DNA from: Diatrype stigma
Taxonomy: Eukaryota > Ascomycota > Sordariomycetes > Xylariales > Diatrypaceae
Assembly (NCBI GenBank): GCA_022225965.2
Contig: JAKJXP020000030.1
Location: 372,001 to 436,000, forward strand
DNA length: 64,000 bases
Reading direction: 5' to 3'
This document shows, in pieces, positions 61,190 to 64,000 of the stretch (the first letter of the stretch is position 1; the number at the start of each line of letters is the position of its first letter). A model generated the notes under the pieces. That model saw nothing but the letters and a program-made list of their open reading frames with translations, was not told where the DNA came from and did no database searches. Position numbers and translations under genes: made by a program.

Positions 61190-61928
61190 TATACCTAAAA
61201 AAATACCGAACCAAATAACGAAGCCTAATAAATTCGATAAAAACGTAATATAGCGATTTTGTTATAATTATCGGGAATTTAATAAAATTTAACGAAAAAA
61301 CGTTTATTCGCTTTTTAATGCGATAAATAAAATCCAACGAACGGCCGAATATCGCTGGTATTGCTTTATCGACTTTAAAAATGGCTTTTGATAAATTAAG
61401 ATTTACGAACCAGATATCGAAAAAATCGCTTTCGTAATTTCATTTGGTATTTACGAATAATTAATAATGCCTTTCGGGCTTTATAATGCTTCGGCAATCT
61501 TTTAAGCATTAATGGAAAAAATCTTCGAATTATTTCGCGAATTTATTTCGGGCATATTAAATAATATAGCCGTATAAGCTAATATATCCGAATAGCTTTA
61601 CGAATGCATATTCGCCTTATTTAAAAGGCTTTTTAGTTACGGAATAATCGTAAATCCAACGAAGTCCTTAATGTTCGTTAAAAAGGGGATTTTTTTAGGC
61701 TTTATAATTTCCGAAAAAAAAATCGAAGCCGATTCGGTTAAAGTCGCGGCCATTCGGAATAAGCCCAAGCCGGTAATAATAACCGAAATTCGAACGTTTA
61801 TAAATGCCGCCGATTATTTGCGATATTTAATTAATAGGTATTCGGAAATTGCTGAATTATTTATAGCCTTTATAAGCAACCCGAAAAACGAACGTATCGA
61901 ATTATTTCTTAAAGCCATAATAAGCTAA
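61190..61928 (+). pseudogene. Gypsy reverse transcriptase (degraded)
   Basis: NYREFNKI, IQRTAEYRWYCFIDFKNGF, IKIYEPDIEKIAFVISFGIY, LIMPFGLYNASAIF, FREFISGILNNIAV and a longer open part (61671-61928) with MFVKKGIFLGFIISEKKIEA and FINAADYLRYLINRYSEIAE. This is the fingers-palm-thumb order of Ty3/gypsy RT. The YxDD-like Asp pair is Asn-Asn and several Trp/Gln codons are stops. Confidence 0.85.
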
Positions 61929-61959
61929 AAGGCAATTTACGAAATAATTACAATAATGC

Positions 61960-62395
61960 CCGTAATTCGGAAATTCGATTAACGCCGTTCGATTATTTTT
62001 AAAGCAAACGTTTCGTAATAATTCGTTAGTATAACGTTATTATAATCCTATATAAAAACAATAAGCATTTTCGTTTTATATTTAATTGCTTATTTTTTAA
62101 AAAAGCTTATAAAAACCTAATTACGATATTCCGCTTAAAAAAAGAAGTTTTTCGATATTATGTTGGCATTTTAATATTGGCGGTATTAAATTAAAGGCAG
62201 CAATATAATAATAATTATTAATTACGAATCGTTAAAAATAATTAATATAAAGACCGAATAGCCGGCCCGTATATTGCGCTTTTTTGATACCATCGAATAT
62301 TTCGAAATTCGTATCGTATACCGTTCGGGCCGAACGAACGTCCTTGCCGATTATTTTTCGAAGCCTCAAAAAGCCGTAACGATAATAACCGAAAA
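61960..62395 (+). pseudogene. Gypsy RNase H (degraded)
   Basis: MPVIRKFD, IFKANVS (ancestral F-E-A-D-A-S type), YFLKKLIKT, IIINYESLKIIN (D-H-x-S-L), ILRFFDTIEYFEIRIVYRSG and NVLADYFSKP follow RT directly in the same orientation. Catalytic acidic residues are replaced by Asn/Lys through G-to-A changes. Confidence 0.75.
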
Positions 62396-63781
62396 AACCG
62401 AACCGATTCGTTATGCCGATTAATTAAACCGACTAAACCTTTAAGTTATTTTTAAAATCCTTTTATATAATACTTCCTTATTTTTAGCCATATAACGAGA
62501 ATAAATTAATAAGTATTTTATTATATATCGAAATAAATTATATAAAATAATTAAGTACGAAAAAATACCCGATAACTTTTTATATGCAAAAAATACCGCT
62601 ACGAAAGCATAAACTTTATAAAAAATCCTTAAATACGATAAATTTTTAATATAATTAAAACGGATTTATTACGACCAAAGCTATTCGATCGTTAAAATAA
62701 CGCTTTGCAATGCGTAAAAATAATTTTGACATTCGAAAATCGTTTTCGTTACGTAATAAGTAATCGTTAAATATTCGGCCTGTTAATTAATAAAAAAATC
62801 GAATTCCTTATTATTAAACTTATAGCCCGTATAATTTCCGGCATTTTTAATTAAATAAATAATCGATTATACGTTAATAAGTTCGTTTATGATTTTTGTA
62901 GCTATTAAATACGTTACGAAATGGATAAAAGCTAATGTTATTCTTTCCGCTTAATTCGGAAATACGATCCTTATATTTTTCCGTATCGGGCGTATTTACG
63001 GTACTTCCAAAAAATAAATTAATAATAACGCCGGCGCCTTTAAAAATAAAGCCGCGAATACTTAAAATAAGAAATAAGGCTTTATTATAAAAGTTATTAT
63101 ATTAAGGCGCCTAAGGAATAACGGAAAAATAAAAAAGGTTAATAAAGACCTAAAGAAAATTATGCTACGTAAATATTAAATAAATCCTACGGCCCATTCG
63201 TTATTCGAATTATTATAACGAACGGTAATTATTTATAACCATACCTTTAAATCGAGCGGTTATAGCTTATATTTCTTATTATTCGGCATAATTTCTTCTT
63301 AAAAACAAATCCCATTAAAATTCTGCAAATATTCTCGCAAACCGATAAAAAAAAGGAATTTCAAAATAATAAGCTATTAACAGCAAATTACGAAATACCG
63401 CTTACGAAGGCCCGCTTTAATAATATAAAGGCGTTTCGTAATAAAATACGAACGTATTTTTAAAAAAAAAGGGACTTATTAAAACGTACGTTTCGGACGA
63501 TTAGGTTTTTCGCGTTTATTAATGCTAAGAAAAATACGAATCCTATTACGACGGGCCTTAAAGCGTAATTAATTATTATCCCGATAATACGTATTATTTA
63601 CGAAGCCCCGGAAAAATCCAATTATAAAATAAATATAACGGAACGAATTTATTTCCGGCTTTTATAAAGAACGGGCATTTCGTACGTAATATGTAATATG
63701 CGAATAAGTAATTTTTAAAATAAGATCGTCGGCGCTTAATAAAAAGGGAAATTAACGATAATAATTAAGAACGATTATAAT

Positions 63782-63793
63782 AAAAAAAAGGAA
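63782..63793 (+). other. Polypurine tract before the gypsy 3' LTR
   Basis: AAAAAAAAGGAA ends just before the LTR start at 63797, the place where second-strand priming occurs in LTR retrotransposons. Confidence 0.6.
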
Positions 63794-63796
63794 TAG

Positions 63797-63983
63797 TTAT
63801 AAATCCAGGCATTTTTCATAATGCTAAGAATCGGAAAATCGGAATATAAAATTTTAGCAGCTTAAAGCGCATAATTATATTTAGCTTTAATTTAATAATT
63901 AATCCGAACCTTTAATATAATCCTAAGTGAATTGCTAATAACAGTAATTCCTTAAGGGTTCGAAGGACCGGGCGCAGAAGCAT
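63797..63983 (+). repeat. 3' LTR of the gypsy element
   Basis: Ungapped match to 52344-52530. The last about 30 bp (GGACCGGGCGCAGAAGCAT) keep a GC-rich sequence, unlike the 5' copy (AAACCGAATGTAAAAGCAT). AGCT and normal-looking host DNA follow to the window end. Confidence 0.85.
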
Positions 63984-64000
63984 AGCTCGGCCACCTAATT

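Larger units (their letters stand above)
52344..63983 (+). mobile_element. Ty3/gypsy LTR retrotransposon, RIP-inactivated, interrupted by a copia element
   Basis: About 5.5 kb of gypsy sequence after subtracting the nested element. LTRs of about 187 bp begin with TTGTGGATCC (52344) and TTATAAATCC (63797) and align without gaps at a constant offset of 11453. AGCT sits at both outer edges (52340-52343, 63984-63987), the probable target duplication. A purine tract (AAAAAAAAGGAA, about 63782-63793) precedes the 3' LTR. A gag-like start ATGGCAAAAAATAAC lies at 52609. Reading through the stops, reverse transcriptase lies at about 61190-61900, RNase H at about 61960-62390 (ending VYRSGRTNVLADYFSKP), and integrase-like sequence up to about 63400. 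The RT catalytic Asp pair reads Asn-Asn (61560-61565), as expected from G-to-A mutation. It cannot be active. Confidence 0.9.

Noticed and set aside
52344..63983. AT-rich block as mitochondrial DNA or a centromere
   Set aside because: LTR pairs, target duplications and retroelement motifs in order explain it; it is only 11.6 kb with normal DNA on both sides.

Overview
This is nuclear DNA from a filamentous ascomycete (Pezizomycotina), most likely a Sordariomycete. The genes have short introns (53-108 bp in most genes, 273 bp in the first) with GTRNGT donors and CTAAC/CTGAC branch points. Coding regions are GC-rich. The window carries an XYR1/XlnR orthologue whose N- and C-termini match the Sordariomycete type, a naphthol-reductase-type SDR, and an AT-rich transposon block with the signature of repeat-induced point mutation (RIP). 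All calls come from reading the sequence; no database search was run.

Layout. 1-612 (-): 5' part of a tetra/trihydroxynaphthalene-reductase-type SDR, cut by the window edge. About 2.2-2.6 kb: relic of a HET-domain gene. 3031-3882 (+): Fhit-type HIT hydrolase, convergent with CTF18 (4305-7438, -). CTF18 is divergent from an unrecognised mitochondrial-type membrane protein (8140-9018, +). 10364-11872 (+): flavin monooxygenase. 11.9-16.4 kb has no supported gene. 16406-17587 (+): amidoligase-like protein. 18746-19837 (-): DUF7730-like protein. 21131-23677 (+): splicing factor Cef1/Cdc5. 24031-26878 (-): six-exon MFS transporter. 28149-29846 (-): hexokinase-family protein with an 18-nt exon. 32168-33049 (+): GILT-like thiol reductase whose coding end overlaps that of the scavenger decapping enzyme DcpS (33018-34101, -). 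35237-38488 (-): the (hemi)cellulase activator XYR1/XlnR. A 9.5-kb stretch without a supported gene follows, then a second Zn2Cys6 factor (48024-50828, -).

From 52344 to 63983 the composition changes abruptly to AT-rich, stop-riddled DNA in which CpA is scarce and CpG persists. It is a Ty3/gypsy LTR retrotransposon (LTRs of about 187 bp, AGCT at both outer edges) with a complete Ty1/copia element (53151-59251, two 185-bp LTRs, 5-bp target duplication GATTA) inserted into its gag region. Both read on the + strand and both are inactivated. Ordinary composition resumes just before the right edge.

The genes are mostly unrelated housekeeping functions: sister-chromatid cohesion, splicing, mRNA cap scavenging, nucleotide hydrolysis. 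They are mixed with accessory ones: monooxygenase, amidoligase, MFS pump, melanin-type reductase. I see no convincing new defence or biosynthetic system. The most informative structures are the nested, RIP-mutated retrotransposons, the DcpS/GILT coding overlap, the MCB-like sites upstream of CTF18, the fungal amidoligase and the large empty region upstream of XYR1.
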